A program made the translations under genes and the position numbers. From Hyphomicrobiales bacterium (GTDB lineage: Bacteria > Pseudomonadota > Alphaproteobacteria > Rhizobiales > Rhizobiaceae), in contig JAFKJU010000031.1 in NCBI GenBank assembly GCA_017305935.1, positions 1 through 64,000 on the forward strand: a DNA stretch of 64,000 bases. Direction: 5' to 3'. Below the pieces are notes generated by a model. The model was not told where the DNA came from. It saw nothing but the letters and a program-made list of their open reading frames with translations, and searched no databases. Shown one piece after another: positions 17,130-25,937 of the stretch (positions are counted from its first letter, which is position 1; each line of letters starts with the position of its first letter).

Positions 17130-18413
17130 ATGAACGGCTCGGTCGCTATCGTCGGGGCAGGTGTGATCGGAACGGTTGCGGCCATTGAGCTCAACCGCCT
17201 CGGCTACGAGGTCACGCTGATCGATCGAGAAGAACCAGGGAGCAGTGGTGCGGCAAGCTTCGGCAATGGCGGCTGGCTGTGCCCGGCCTCTATCATCCCC
17301 GTTTCCGTACCTTCGCTGTTGTGGCGCCTGCCGTCCTTGTTGTTCGGAAAATCTGCGCCCCTCAGCGGCAACCTTGGCTTTGCCATCCGCAATGCTCCGC
17401 ATTTCCTGAGGTTCGTCACATCCGGGCTGACCCACAAGAGGGTTCGCCACAAGGCGGCCGCCCTATCAACCCTTCTCTCAGACTCGGTCGCACGGCATCA
17501 AGCTCTCGCGATGGAGGCTGGCCTGGCGCAACTGATCAGGAAAGACGGCCTCCTCTATACCTACGGCACCGAGCGCGCTTTTCGCCGAGATTTAGGCTGG
17601 TGGAGGCTGCGGCGCGACCTCGGCGTAAACTGGACCTTCCTTGACGGCAAGACGCTGCGTGCGGAAGAGCCGGGTATCCAGCGCGATTGCTTTGGTGCGG
17701 TGCTGGTCATTGACGGCGGCCATTGCATCGACCCCGCGGCTTACGTCAGAGGGTTGGCTGACTATGCCCAGAGATGCGGCGTCCATTTCCTCAGGGCCGA
17801 GGTCACACAGCTTATCCATGCCGATCAAAGGCTTGTGGGACTTGAAACGTCGAATGGAACCTTCGCGTTCGACGCGGCGGTCATTTGCGGCGGAGCGCAT
17901 TCGCGACCTCTGGCGCAGGGGATCGGCGATGACCCACCCTTGCTCAGCGAGCGGGGCTATCATGTCGGGCTGCCTCCGGGTCAGAGGCTGAGACGCCCCG
18001 TGATGTTCGATGACGCCTTGATGGTTGCGACCCCGATGGCCGGGGGCACCCGTCTTGCCGGGCAGGTCGAGATTGCAGCGCCCGAGACCGCACCCGACTG
18101 GTCCCGCGCCCAGGCGCTGCTCGATCTCGCCCGTGGATACCTTGGCGCCCTTCCCGCCGACATCCGACAGCCGGGTGTCTCGGTCTGGATGGGCTGCCGG
18201 CCGGCCGTTGCCGACGAGCTTCCCATCATCGGACGGGCGACAAACCTGAACAATGCGCACTTCGCGTTCGGGCACGGCTTTACAGGGCTCGGCGCCGCAC
18301 CGGCTACCGCCGCGCTTGTGTGTTGCTCCCTACAACCCGGGCGGGCCACAAACCCACAGAACTCACCTTTTTCCCCACAACGCTTTCCCGCGCGCCCAGG
18401 CCGCGCCCTCTAA
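17130..18413 (+). CDS. FAD-dependent amino acid dehydrogenase/oxidase, DadA-like
   Basis: 427 residues with an N-terminal dinucleotide-binding motif (VAIVGAGVIGTVAAIELNRL) and a C-terminal FAD closing motif (FAFGHGFTGLGAAPATAALV). The middle (SFGNGGWLCPAS) resembles DadA-type D-amino acid dehydrogenases. It should oxidise a secondary or primary amine to an imine or oxo compound and pass electrons to the respiratory chain. It begins 3 bases after the ggt stop. The last 30 residues (CCSLQPGRATNPQNS...) look less conserved than the rest. Confidence 0.87.
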   Translation: MNGSVAIVGAGVIGTVAAIELNRLGYEVTLIDREEPGSSGAASFGNGGWLCPASIIPVSVPSLLWRLPSLLFGKSAPLSGNLGFAIRNAPHFLRFVTSGLTHKRVRHKAAALSTLLSDSVARHQALAMEAGLAQLIRKDGLLYTYGTERAFRRDLGWWRLRRDLGVNWTFLDGKTLRAEEPGIQRDCFGAVLVIDGGHCIDPAAYVRGLADYAQRCGVHFLRAEVTQLIHADQRLVGLETSNGTFAFDAAVICGGAHSRPLAQGIGDDPPLLSERGYHVGLPPGQRLRRPVMFDDALMVATPMAGGTRLAGQVEIAAPETAPDWSRAQALLDLARGYLGALPADIRQPGVSVWMGCRPAVADELPIIGRATNLNNAHFAFGHGFTGLGAAPATAALVCCSLQPGRATNPQNSPFSPQRFPARPGRAL

Positions 18414-18424
18414 GGAGACACGCT

Positions 18425-19768
18425 ATGTCCGACGTTCCTATTTCGATCCACAAGCTTGGTGAACTGAACGAAACCGAGCGCAAAAATCTCCTGCAGCGCA
18501 CGGAAAACGATCTGAGCGGCTTCATGGAGAAGGTGACGCCAATCATTGAAGCCGTTCGGCGAGATGGCGACAAGGCGCTTGCTGATTTTGCGAACAAGTT
18601 CGACAGGTCCCCGATCACTGCGGACCAAATCCGAGCAACGCCATCGGAGTTCGCCACCGCCCGCGCATCTGTCGACCAAGAACTGATCGAAACGTTAGAA
18701 TTTGCGGCAGGAAACATCCGCCATTTCCACGAAAAGCAGATGCCGGAGACATTAGCCCTCCATGAAACGCATCCTGGTGTTCTCGTCGGCGACCGTTGGA
18801 ACGCCATCGAATCCGTCGCGTGCTATGTGCCGCGCGGCAAGGGCTCCTTCCCCAGTTCGGTCCTGATGACAGCGATCCCCGCGAAGGTGGCAGGCGTCAA
18901 GAAGGTCATCGTCATCACCCCGCCCGGCCCGGATGGGACTGTCGATCCTGCGACCCTGGTCGCCGCCGAAATCGCCGGGGTGTCGGACGTCTTCAAGTGC
19001 GGCGGCGCCCAGGGTATCGCCGCCGTTGCCTACGGAACGCAGACGGTTCCCAAATGTGACAAGGTCGTCGGACCCGGCAGTCCGTGGGTGGTCGCGGCAA
19101 AGAAACAGCTGTCGTCGGTCATCGATCCTGGCAGCCCGGCGGGACCGAGCGAACTGATCATCTTCTCAGATGGAACCGTTCCGCCAGAGTTGGTCGCACT
19201 GGATCTGTGTGTCGAATCCGAGCATGGCCCGGATTCTTCCGTATTCTTCGTCACCGACAACGAAGAATTCGCACGCGCGGTCGCTTCGCATGTACCCAGC
19301 TACTGGTCGCAGATGGGGGATATTCGCGCGCAATATTCGAAGACCGTGTTGACCGGTCAGCGGGGTGGCATCGTCGTCGCCGGTACGCGGGAGGACGCCT
19401 TCGCCTTCGTCAACGACTACGCTCCCGAACACCTGGCGGTCCTCGCCGATAACGCCTGGCAATACCTGACCTGCTTCGAACATGCGGGCGAGATTCTTCT
19501 TGGACCGCACTCGGCAATCAGCGTCGCCAATTTCGTCCTCGGACCGAGCCACGTTCTACCGACGGGAGCGGCTGCGAAAACGACGTCTCCTCTGGCGGTC
19601 TTCGATTTTCTGAAGCGCACCTCGATCGCCTCCCTGACGGAAAATGCCTACCTGGGATTTGCCGGCCATGCGGAACGGCTTGCGAGGTATGAAGGTTTCG
19701 ACGGCCATGCGAACGCGGTCTCCGCAATAAGGGACGAGGCGATGCGCGCGCCTGCATGCGCCGTCTGA
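18425..19768 (+). CDS. HisD-family NAD-dependent alcohol dehydrogenase, probably not histidinol dehydrogenase
   Basis: 447 residues from MSDVPISIHKL, with AAGGAG 8 bases upstream. The catalytic Glu-His pair is kept (APEHL, Glu335-His336). By eye against E. coli HisD, the metal ligands Gln259, His262, Asp360 and His419 correspond to Glu264, His267, Asn369 and His428, so two of four are changed. HisD relatives with other substrates (for example the sulfopropanediol dehydrogenase HpsN) exist. The gene lies in a catabolic operon with no other his genes, so oxidation of an amino alcohol or diol to an acid is more likely than histidine synthesis. Confidence 0.85.
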   Translation: MSDVPISIHKLGELNETERKNLLQRTENDLSGFMEKVTPIIEAVRRDGDKALADFANKFDRSPITADQIRATPSEFATARASVDQELIETLEFAAGNIRHFHEKQMPETLALHETHPGVLVGDRWNAIESVACYVPRGKGSFPSSVLMTAIPAKVAGVKKVIVITPPGPDGTVDPATLVAAEIAGVSDVFKCGGAQGIAAVAYGTQTVPKCDKVVGPGSPWVVAAKKQLSSVIDPGSPAGPSELIIFSDGTVPPELVALDLCVESEHGPDSSVFFVTDNEEFARAVASHVPSYWSQMGDIRAQYSKTVLTGQRGGIVVAGTREDAFAFVNDYAPEHLAVLADNAWQYLTCFEHAGEILLGPHSAISVANFVLGPSHVLPTGAAAKTTSPLAVFDFLKRTSIASLTENAYLGFAGHAERLARYEGFDGHANAVSAIRDEAMRAPACAV

Positions 19769-19821
19769 CGCGACCACGATCGCTTTCGACGCTGCCTCGA
19801 GAAGAGGCCCTGGAAAATCGA

Positions 19822-19850
19822 GATCCCCGCGCACCGGGTTGCGCGGGATC
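19822..19850 (+). terminator. Imperfect hairpin after the hisD-like gene
   Basis: GATCCCCGCGCA (19822-19833) pairs with TGCGCGGGATC (19840-19850) with one bulged base and a 6-base loop, 53 bases after the stop. No T-run follows. It could end the long catabolic operon, but it is offered only as a candidate. Confidence 0.35.
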
Positions 19851-19896
19851 ATATCCACGGCCTCCACAGAATTGGACGTCGGAGACGAACCAAAGG

Positions 19897-20390
19897 ATGC
19901 GGCCAAACACGAAACGTCTCCTTCCCGACACTTTCACAATGCTGCTGGTCGGCGCCATGCTGCTCGCCTCGCTCGTGCCGATTTCGGGCGAGCCGGCGGA
20001 GTGGTTCGGCATCGCCACCAACATCGCGATCGCGAACCTGTTCTTCCTGCACGGCGTACGTCTTTCGACGGACACAGTCGTCGCCGGTTTCCTGCACTGA
20101 CGCCTGCAGCTCTTCATCTTGGTGACGACCTTCGCGATCTTCCCGCTGCTCGGCCTGTTCTCATCCTGGCTGATCGATCAACCGATCTATCTCGGCCTGC
20201 TCTTCCTCTGCGCGCTACCATCCACGGTGCAGTCGTCCATCGCCTCCACCTCGAGTGCCGGCGGCAACGTGCCGGCCGCAATCTGCGCGGCATCGACATC
20301 GAACATTCTCGGGATTTTCCTGACGCCGGCGCTGGTGACGCTGCTGTTCTCCACCGGTGGCAATGCCGGGATTCGCGGATCATCGTACAC
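19897..20390 (+). pseudogene. Bile acid:sodium symporter family (BASS) protein, interrupted and truncated
   Basis: The frame opens MRPNTKRLLPDTFTMLLVGA and reads hydrophobic helices typical of the family (NIAIANLFFLHGVRLST). It stops at TGA 20098-20100 where relatives have the tryptophan of HWRL, and continues in the same frame after it (LQLFILVTTFAIFPLLGLFS, ALPSTVQSSIASTSSAGGNV) until similarity is lost near 20375-20390. So there is one TGG-to-TGA nonsense change plus loss of the C-terminal half. It may once have been a transporter for the upstream catabolic cluster. Confidence 0.7.
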
Positions 20391-20739
20391 GTCCGTGAAC
20401 CCGCGGCGGGAATGGACGCCAAGTCACGGACCTCACCCATGCCGCCGACGCAGACGACGAGGTTGCCGTCGTGGTCGAAATGACGCGGTACACCCATCAA
20501 CTGCTGCGTCAACTTCAGCCGGCAATCGGCGGCGTTGAGGTTGTTTTCCCGAATCCGACTTTGAAAACACCTTCCGACCAGCCCAGACACTGGGCAACCG
20601 TTGGCCAATCACCTCGCTGCTCCCGCGATGAAGCTGCCAAGGCGTGTTCGGTTACATCAAGATGTTTTGTAACCCGAAATCAAGCATGCCAGGGACAGGA
20701 TGACGTCGGCGTGCTGCCAACCAGCAGACCCGATAACCC
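20391..20739. other. Unassigned stretch between two gene remnants
   Basis: No complete gene is visible. On the minus strand about 20375-20560 reads ADCRLKLTQQLMGVPRHFDH then NLVVCVGGMGEVRDLA, which is protein-like and could be another gene fragment, but I cannot name a family. From 20600 to 20739 I see nothing. Confidence 0.3.
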
Positions 20740-21021
20740 TCAGTTCAGATGGTCCGGCAGCCAGAGGCTGAGCGGGAGGAAGACCAGCGGGATCAACACT
20801 GCGAGAAAATGCGAGACCACACGCGGGAAGACGCCGCGGAAGATTTCGCCGGCCGGCACTTTCGCATATTTGGCGACGACGAAGCAGTTCAGTCCCAAGG
20901 GCGGCGTCACCAGGCCGATTTCGGCGGCGACGATCTTGATGACGCCGAACCAGACGAGGTCGAAGCCGAGCGATTTCAGGAGCGGCGCAACCACCGGCAC
21001 CGACAGCACCAGGGTCGCCAT
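20740..21021 (-). pseudogene. C-terminal fragment of a TRAP transporter large permease (DctM-like)
   Basis: About 93 residues, starting MATLVLSVPVVAPLLKSLGF and including FGVIKIVAAEIGLVTPPLGL and a final amphipathic segment to SLWLPDHLN. This is the last two to three membrane helices of a DctM/TRAP large subunit, including the EIGxxTPPxG motif. The preceding 300 or more residues and the DctP/DctQ partners are missing. It abuts the LysR stop codon, so the break lies at about 21022. Confidence 0.75.
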
Positions 21022-21022
21022 C

Positions 21023-21937
21023 TCACGCGCCCTTGCCTGCCTGCCGGGGCCGATACCGCAAGGCCTCGACGAACAGCCTGAAGGCGGGCGAGCTGTGGCG
21101 CCGACTCGGATAATAGAGGTGATAACCCGGCAGCGGCGGCGTCCATTCGCTAAGCACCTGCACCAGCCTGCCCGCCTCGATATCGTGGGCGACCTGGTCG
21201 AGCGGCATATAGGCAAGGCCGAGCCCGTCAAGTGCAGAATCGAGGATCAGGTCAAGCGTGTTGAAGACCAGCGGCCCCTCGACCCGCACCCGCATCTCCC
21301 GCCCGTCCTGCGTCAGCCGCCATGCGTTCAACGTGCCCGATGTCGGCAGGCGCAGGTTGATGCAGCGGTGATCCACCAGCTGCTGCGGCTCCTGCGGGGC
21401 CGGGTGCCGGCGAAGATAATCCGCGGCGCCGACGATCGCCATCGGGATATCCGGTGAGATGCGCAGCGCGATCATGTCCTTCGCCACCTGCTCGCCGAGC
21501 CGTACGCCGGCATCAAAACGATCCGCGACCACATCGGCGAGCCCGTAATCGACGATCACCTCCACGGTAATATCGGGATAATCGGTCAGAAGCCGCGTCA
21601 TCGCCGGACGGATCACCGTGCGGGCGGCATGCTCGACCGTGGTGACGCGAATGAGGCCGGCCGGCTTGTCGCGGAACTCGCTGAGCTCGGTCAGGCCCTG
21701 GTCGAGATCGTGCAGCATCGGCGCCAGCCGCTCCACCAGCCGCTCGCCGGCCGGCGTCGGCGCAACGGAGCGGGTGGTGCGCGCCAGCAGGCGCACGCCG
21801 AGCCGTTCCTCCAGCCGCTGCACGATCTGGCTGAGCGCCGATTGCGACAGGCCGAGCTTGGCCGCCGCGCGGGTGAAATTGCGCTCCTCCGCCACCGTCA
21901 CGAAGGCGGTCAGGTCCGCCATGTCCTCGCGCCTCAT
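21023..21937 (-). CDS. LysR-family transcriptional regulator
   Basis: 304 residues. The N-terminal winged helix (ADLTAFVTVAEERNFTRAAA, LSQSALSQIVQRLEERLGV) and the effector domain (TVEVIVDYGLADVVADRFDA, LGLAYMPLDQVAHDI) are complete. It diverges from the alpha/beta hydrolase at 22063, so it most likely controls that gene. The 125-base intergenic region contains the palindrome TTCTATAGAA (21971-21980), a possible LysR contact site. Confidence 0.92.
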   Translation of the reverse strand: MRREDMADLTAFVTVAEERNFTRAAAKLGLSQSALSQIVQRLEERLGVRLLARTTRSVAPTPAGERLVERLAPMLHDLDQGLTELSEFRDKPAGLIRVTTVEHAARTVIRPAMTRLLTDYPDITVEVIVDYGLADVVADRFDAGVRLGEQVAKDMIALRISPDIPMAIVGAADYLRRHPAPQEPQQLVDHRCINLRLPTSGTLNAWRLTQDGREMRVRVEGPLVFNTLDLILDSALDGLGLAYMPLDQVAHDIEAGRLVQVLSEWTPPLPGYHLYYPSRRHSSPAFRLFVEALRYRPRQAGKGA

Positions 21938-22062
21938 TCATCACCCTGCTGATGGGTCCAAACAATTTTCTTCTATAGAATGATAGCTGAGGCAGGCCTA
22001 ATTTAACAGTCGAAGGCAGCGCATATGCGGCTGCGAAACCCAGGAAACACGGGAGACCGAAC

Positions 22063-23010
22063 ATGGGCAAGATCAGCTTCACCAACACCAACAACCCGAC
22101 CATCACCATGGCCGCCGTCATCAATTTTCCGGAAGGCTTCGACGAAGGCCGGAAATATCCCGCCATCGTCGTTTCCCATCCGGGCGGCGGCGTGAAGGAA
22201 CAGACCGCCGGCACCTATGCGCGCGAACTCGCCAAGGCCGGTTTCGTGACCATCGCCTATGATGCCTCCTATCAGGGAGAAAGCGGCGGCGAGCCGCGCC
22301 AGCTCGAAAACCCGCATATCCGCACCGAAGACGTCAGCGCCGTCATCGATTACCTGACGACCCTGCCCTATATCGACCAGGCGCGCATCGGCGCCATGGG
22401 CATCTGCGCCGGCGCCGGCTATACCGCCAATGCCGCTATCCAGGATCGCCGCATCAAGGCGATCGGCACGGTCAGCGCCGTCAATATCGGCTCGATGTTC
22501 CGCAACGGCTGGGAAAATACCGCCAAGGATGCCGACGCCCTGCCCTATATCGTCGCCGGCTCCAATGCCCGCACGGCCGATGCGGCCAATGCCGTCAAGG
22601 CACGTATGCCGCTGGCCCCGGAAAAGGAAAGCGACGCGCCGAACGAGGAACTTCGCCAGGCCTGGGAATATTATCACACGCCGCGCGCCGAATGCCCGAC
22701 CGCGCCCGGCTTCGCGACGCTGCGCAGCCTCAACCAGATCATCACCTACGACGCCTATCACAAGGCGGAGGCCTTCCTGACTCAGCCGATCCTCTGCGTC
22801 GCCGGCTCGGTCGCCGGCAGCAAATGGATGAGCGACGACCTCCTCGCCCGCGCCGCCAGCATCGACAAAGCCATGCACATCGTCGAAGGCGCCAACCACA
22901 TGGACCTCTATGACGGCCAGCTTTATGTCGCCGAAGCCCTCTCCGTCCTCGCGCCCTTCTTCACGGAGAAGCTCGCTGGTGGCGACACCGCCCGCCAGGC
23001 TGCGGAGTAA
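22063..23010 (+). CDS. Alpha/beta hydrolase, dienelactone-hydrolase/YcjY-like (second copy)
   Basis: 315 residues, homologous over its length to the hydrolase at 7921-8847 (shared GGEPR, DYL-TLPY and RRIKAIGTV blocks). The nucleophile elbow GICAGAGYT again has cysteine, and the C-terminal His is in EGANHMDLYD. There is no signal peptide. RBS GGGAG precedes the ATG. It is controlled in all likelihood by the divergent LysR. Substrate unknown. Confidence 0.87.
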   Translation: MGKISFTNTNNPTITMAAVINFPEGFDEGRKYPAIVVSHPGGGVKEQTAGTYARELAKAGFVTIAYDASYQGESGGEPRQLENPHIRTEDVSAVIDYLTTLPYIDQARIGAMGICAGAGYTANAAIQDRRIKAIGTVSAVNIGSMFRNGWENTAKDADALPYIVAGSNARTADAANAVKARMPLAPEKESDAPNEELRQAWEYYHTPRAECPTAPGFATLRSLNQIITYDAYHKAEAFLTQPILCVAGSVAGSKWMSDDLLARAASIDKAMHIVEGANHMDLYDGQLYVAEALSVLAPFFTEKLAGGDTARQAAE

Positions 23011-23224
23011 CCCGTCGCACAAACGATAACCTGCTCGAAGTCAGGCATCTCGCGCTCAATCCGGATTCGTCGTCGATTCGGCTCTTCTCGCCTGCGCCGC
23101 CGGGCGCGGCGTCACCATGTTTCGCGCCCGGCCGACCCGGCTTTCCGGCGCAATCGCCGCGCTCTGATACGAGACGATGTTCACGAACGGCATCGCGGCC
23201 CATGACGCGGCCGGTTCCGGCGCG

Positions 23225-23345
23225 CCGAGGCATTCGACGCGGCCGTCGAGGCGATGAGCCTGATGGCGGGGCTCGGTTTCGAAAGCGGCGGCCTTTCGGT
23301 CCCGCATGCCCTCGGTCTCGACCAAGATGCGGATCTCGGCCCGGC
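23225..23345 (+). pseudogene. Fragment of an iron-containing alcohol/glycerol dehydrogenase
   Basis: The frame reads AEAFDAAVEAMSLMAGLGFE then SGGLSVPHAL, matching the substrate- and metal-site region of GldA-type dehydrogenases (GLGFESGGL..HA). Only about 40 residues remain. It runs directly into an SDR-like fragment in the same frame, a junction of two unrelated gene pieces. Confidence 0.55.
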
Positions 23346-23451
23346 CGTCGCCTTCCGCAAGGTCGACCTGACCGATACGGCCGCAAGCATCGCCGCACTG
23401 CCGGAAGGGCGGCCAGTCGCCGGCCTCGTCAACTGCGCCGGTATCCGATGA
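23346..23451 (+). pseudogene. Fragment of a short-chain dehydrogenase
   Basis: VAFRKVDLTDTAASIAALPE and GLVNCAGIR resemble the D-x-(T/V)D and N-A-G segments of SDR Rossmann folds (NCAG equals the NNAG motif). A TGA follows at 23449-23451. About 35 residues survive. Confidence 0.45.
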
Positions 23452-23460
23452 TCTGCGGTG

Positions 23461-23620
23461 AGCCCTTTTGCCATTGCGCGATCGCGAAAGAGGATAAGGG
23501 GAACCATTCCGCCGCCGGCATTGCGGACGTTGAGCTTCATGAGGTCATCGGGCTGCATGCGCGCCCGGCCTTCGGCCTGCACGATGAACCACATGCCGAA
23601 ACACGAGACAAGCAGCGCCG
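23461..23620 (-). pseudogene. Fragment of an RND efflux permease (AcrB/MexB-like)
   Basis: On the minus strand QAEGRARMQPDDLMKLNVRN then AGGGMVPL matches the porter-domain segment of RND transporters (QA...RM.PDDL..L.VRN..G.MVPL). Only about 50 residues are recognisable. It lies inside a run of unrelated fragments. Confidence 0.5.
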
Positions 23621-23757
23621 AACTTATGAGGACGTGGAGCCTGACCACCGCCGCGACGCTGGGATCATCGGTGCGCGCCAAGGGCATCCTTCTGGAGTTG
23701 AGGGCGCGACTGCCCGTTTCCTCCAGGAAGTCGCTGGTTCTCGAAGGCGGCGAGATC

Positions 23758-24183
23758 ATGCTCGCGATGCCGCCGTCCGAGAAGGCGGAATTTCGGACCG
23801 CGGCGGCCATTGTCTCGGAAACCATGCGGGACATCCTCGTGATCAAGCCGGGCGAGAGGCATCGCTGGGTCTCCGACGGCCGTTTGCCCAGCGCGGGGAC
23901 AAGGACGGTGCGCTTAGCGGGTCGCGCAAAGCAGATCACCTTCCATGTCTTCGATCCGCGTATCGTGGAAGACATCCTCGACCGGGGTCTCGTTGACGAA
24001 TGGCGCGAAGAAGACATCGCTACGGCGATGGAGAACAGACGGAAAGCAGCCTATAAGGCAAAATTGACGCGCACCCTTAAAAAGGGGTCGAAAGCTAATT
24101 CGACGTCTCGTTGGAAACCGGACGATGACGCTGCTCAGCTGAACGACTGGGAAAAATTCGACCGAGACGGCCTGCTCCGATGA
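23758..24183 (+). CDS. Unidentified open frame, C-terminal part of a possible gene
   Basis: An open frame of 141 codons from ATG 23758 (MLAMPPSEKAEFRTAAAIVS) that ends at TGA 24181-24183. The C-terminal half is strongly charged and lysine/arginine-rich (MENRRKAAYKAKLTRTLKKG). The frame is open further upstream, but that part overlaps the RND fragment. I recognise no family and see no ribosome-binding site before the ATG, so it may be a remnant. Confidence 0.3.
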   Translation: MLAMPPSEKAEFRTAAAIVSETMRDILVIKPGERHRWVSDGRLPSAGTRTVRLAGRAKQITFHVFDPRIVEDILDRGLVDEWREEDIATAMENRRKAAYKAKLTRTLKKGSKANSTSRWKPDDDAAQLNDWEKFDRDGLLR

Positions 24184-24308
24184 ACGTGTTTGTCCCCAGG
24201 GCCTCGACACGTCACGGGAAAGTCAAACAACTGCATTTTCGCCCGACGCGTTAACGGGTCGTTTCTGTCACGGCTATAGGATGGCTTGAAGAAGCGAAAG
24301 TCTGCAAT

Positions 24309-25532
24309 GTGATGGTAGGAAACGACGACCCGTCGCGGCACCAGAGTACCGCAAATCTTCAGTTGACCAGCTTCGTCGACCTTGACCCGAGAGGTGCCGT
24401 CACGTCGTGCAACTCCGCTGCCGGTATAATGCTTGACTGCGAGAGGCCAATCGGCCGGCTCTTCATCGATCTGCTCTATGACGCGTCAAAATTGGGTATA
24501 ATCTCGAAGCTGGCGGTCGGACAGATTGTGGCCGCCCTTCAAAACGGATCGACAACGTTTCACTTGGAGGATGGCCGAAAATTCCTTTTGCAAAGTCAAT
24601 GGAACGGCTGCGGCGGAAGACGTGTCGAGTGGACTGACATATCGAGCGCTCTGGCAACCGCCGCAAGCCACGACCCCGAGAGCGGACTTTTGTCACGCGA
24701 AGGCTTCACAGCCGCGCTCAATGGTTTACTCGGGCAAACGACGGGATCGCTCGTCTTTAAAATCGATATCGACGATTTCGGTGACCTCGCCGAACGTTAC
24801 GGGAACGAAGTTGCCGGCCGCCTTGTCCGCCGGATCGCTGAACGAATTGCAGCTCAAACCGGCGATAAGAATGCCCATCTCGCTCGCGGTACCGGTGGAC
24901 AATTCATGTTTTTCGCCCAGGAAGAGGACGCATCGACATTGACCGAAGCGCTCCTCGACATTTTGGGTCGGCCCCACCTCGTCGACGGGAAAATGGTCTA
25001 CTCGACCGTGAGCATCGGCATTGCGCCGGCGGATGGCACAGACGCAAAAGCGGTGCTTCGCAACGCCGCCTTGGCGCTCAAGCAAGCCAAAGCCGAAGGT
25101 GGCAATCAGGCTATCGTATTTACTAAGCAGATGCAGGAAGCCGTGCAGCGGAGGCGAATGCTGGAGACCGAGTTGCGCAAGGCGCTGGCGCTGCGGCAGT
25201 TCACCGTTGTATATCAACCACAATATCAGGTCGAGGGTCGCAGGCTTGTCGGCTTCGAAGCGCTTTTGCGCTGGAACCATCCGGAACAAGGCTCCATCTC
25301 GCCCGCCGAATTCATTCCGCTTGCTGAAGAACTCGGCCTGATCGTTCCGATCGGAGAATGGGCGCTCAGAACTGCCTGTCGGAAGGCCGCATCTTGGCCT
25401 GAGGACATCTCGATCTCAGTCAACATATCGCCGCTGCAATTCCGCAGCTCGGTCATCGTAAAGACGGTGTCGGCAGCGTTGGAGAGCGCACGGCTTGAAC
25501 CTACCTGTGAGATAGTGAATTCACACCGATGA
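24309..25532 (+). pseudogene. PAS-like/GGDEF/EAL protein with degenerate GGDEF and truncated EAL domain
   Basis: 407 residues. After a short PAS-like N terminus comes a GGDEF domain (SLVFKIDIDDFGDLAERYGN) whose signature is RGTGGQFMF in place of GGDEF, so cyclase activity is unlikely. The EAL domain begins near residue 295 (FTVVYQPQYQVEGRRLVGFE, with EALLRWNHP) but is cut after about 95 residues at ARLEPTCEI, removing most metal ligands (the ELTE, N, DDFG and K motifs). The protein cannot hydrolyse c-di-GMP. It is either a pseudogene or a residual binding protein. Confidence 0.8.
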
Positions 25533-25937
25533 TGACATTGAGGTGGCGCCAAGAGACGGTTGGGATGATCCGACGACAGGGTGATGGACCTTCGTCGCTT
25601 CAGATAGCAGATGATCGTCCCGTAGCTTTGGCCCCGCTATAACGGTGAGTTCATCGCTCTGATCGGCAATGCGGCGTCGAGCCACCGGCGACAATGCGTC
25701 TTTGCGGACGGACGATTTGCAAAGGCCGCAGCGTTGTAAGGCAATGAACGCGCGGTTTGACATGTGATGGTGCCGAAAACGGCATTCCAATCGAAACCTC
25801 TCCGCATTTTTGTGGATGGCGGATGATCGCAATCAAGGTGATCGTCGCTGAAAAGCATTTGGAATCCGATGCGTGGTGTGCCGAAGCGTCGATCCAAGCT
25901 ACGTCGTACCGGCCCCAAGAGTGATCGTGACAGAGCA
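25533..25937. other. 405-base stretch with no recognisable gene
   Basis: Short frames on both strands have no family-like sequence. The stretch lies between the truncation point of the GGDEF/EAL gene and the amidase start, so it probably contains the breakpoint. No inverted repeat or IS end was identified by eye. The promoter of the amidase should be near its 3' end. Confidence 0.4.

Noticed and set aside
18425-19768. hisD as part of histidine biosynthesis
   Set aside because: No other his genes nearby, two metal ligands changed, and it lies in a transporter-linked catabolic operon.
20391-20600. A real gene on the minus strand with sequence GVPRHFDHDGNLVVCVGG
   Set aside because: Protein-like but without start, Shine-Dalgarno or identifiable family; kept only as an unassigned stretch.
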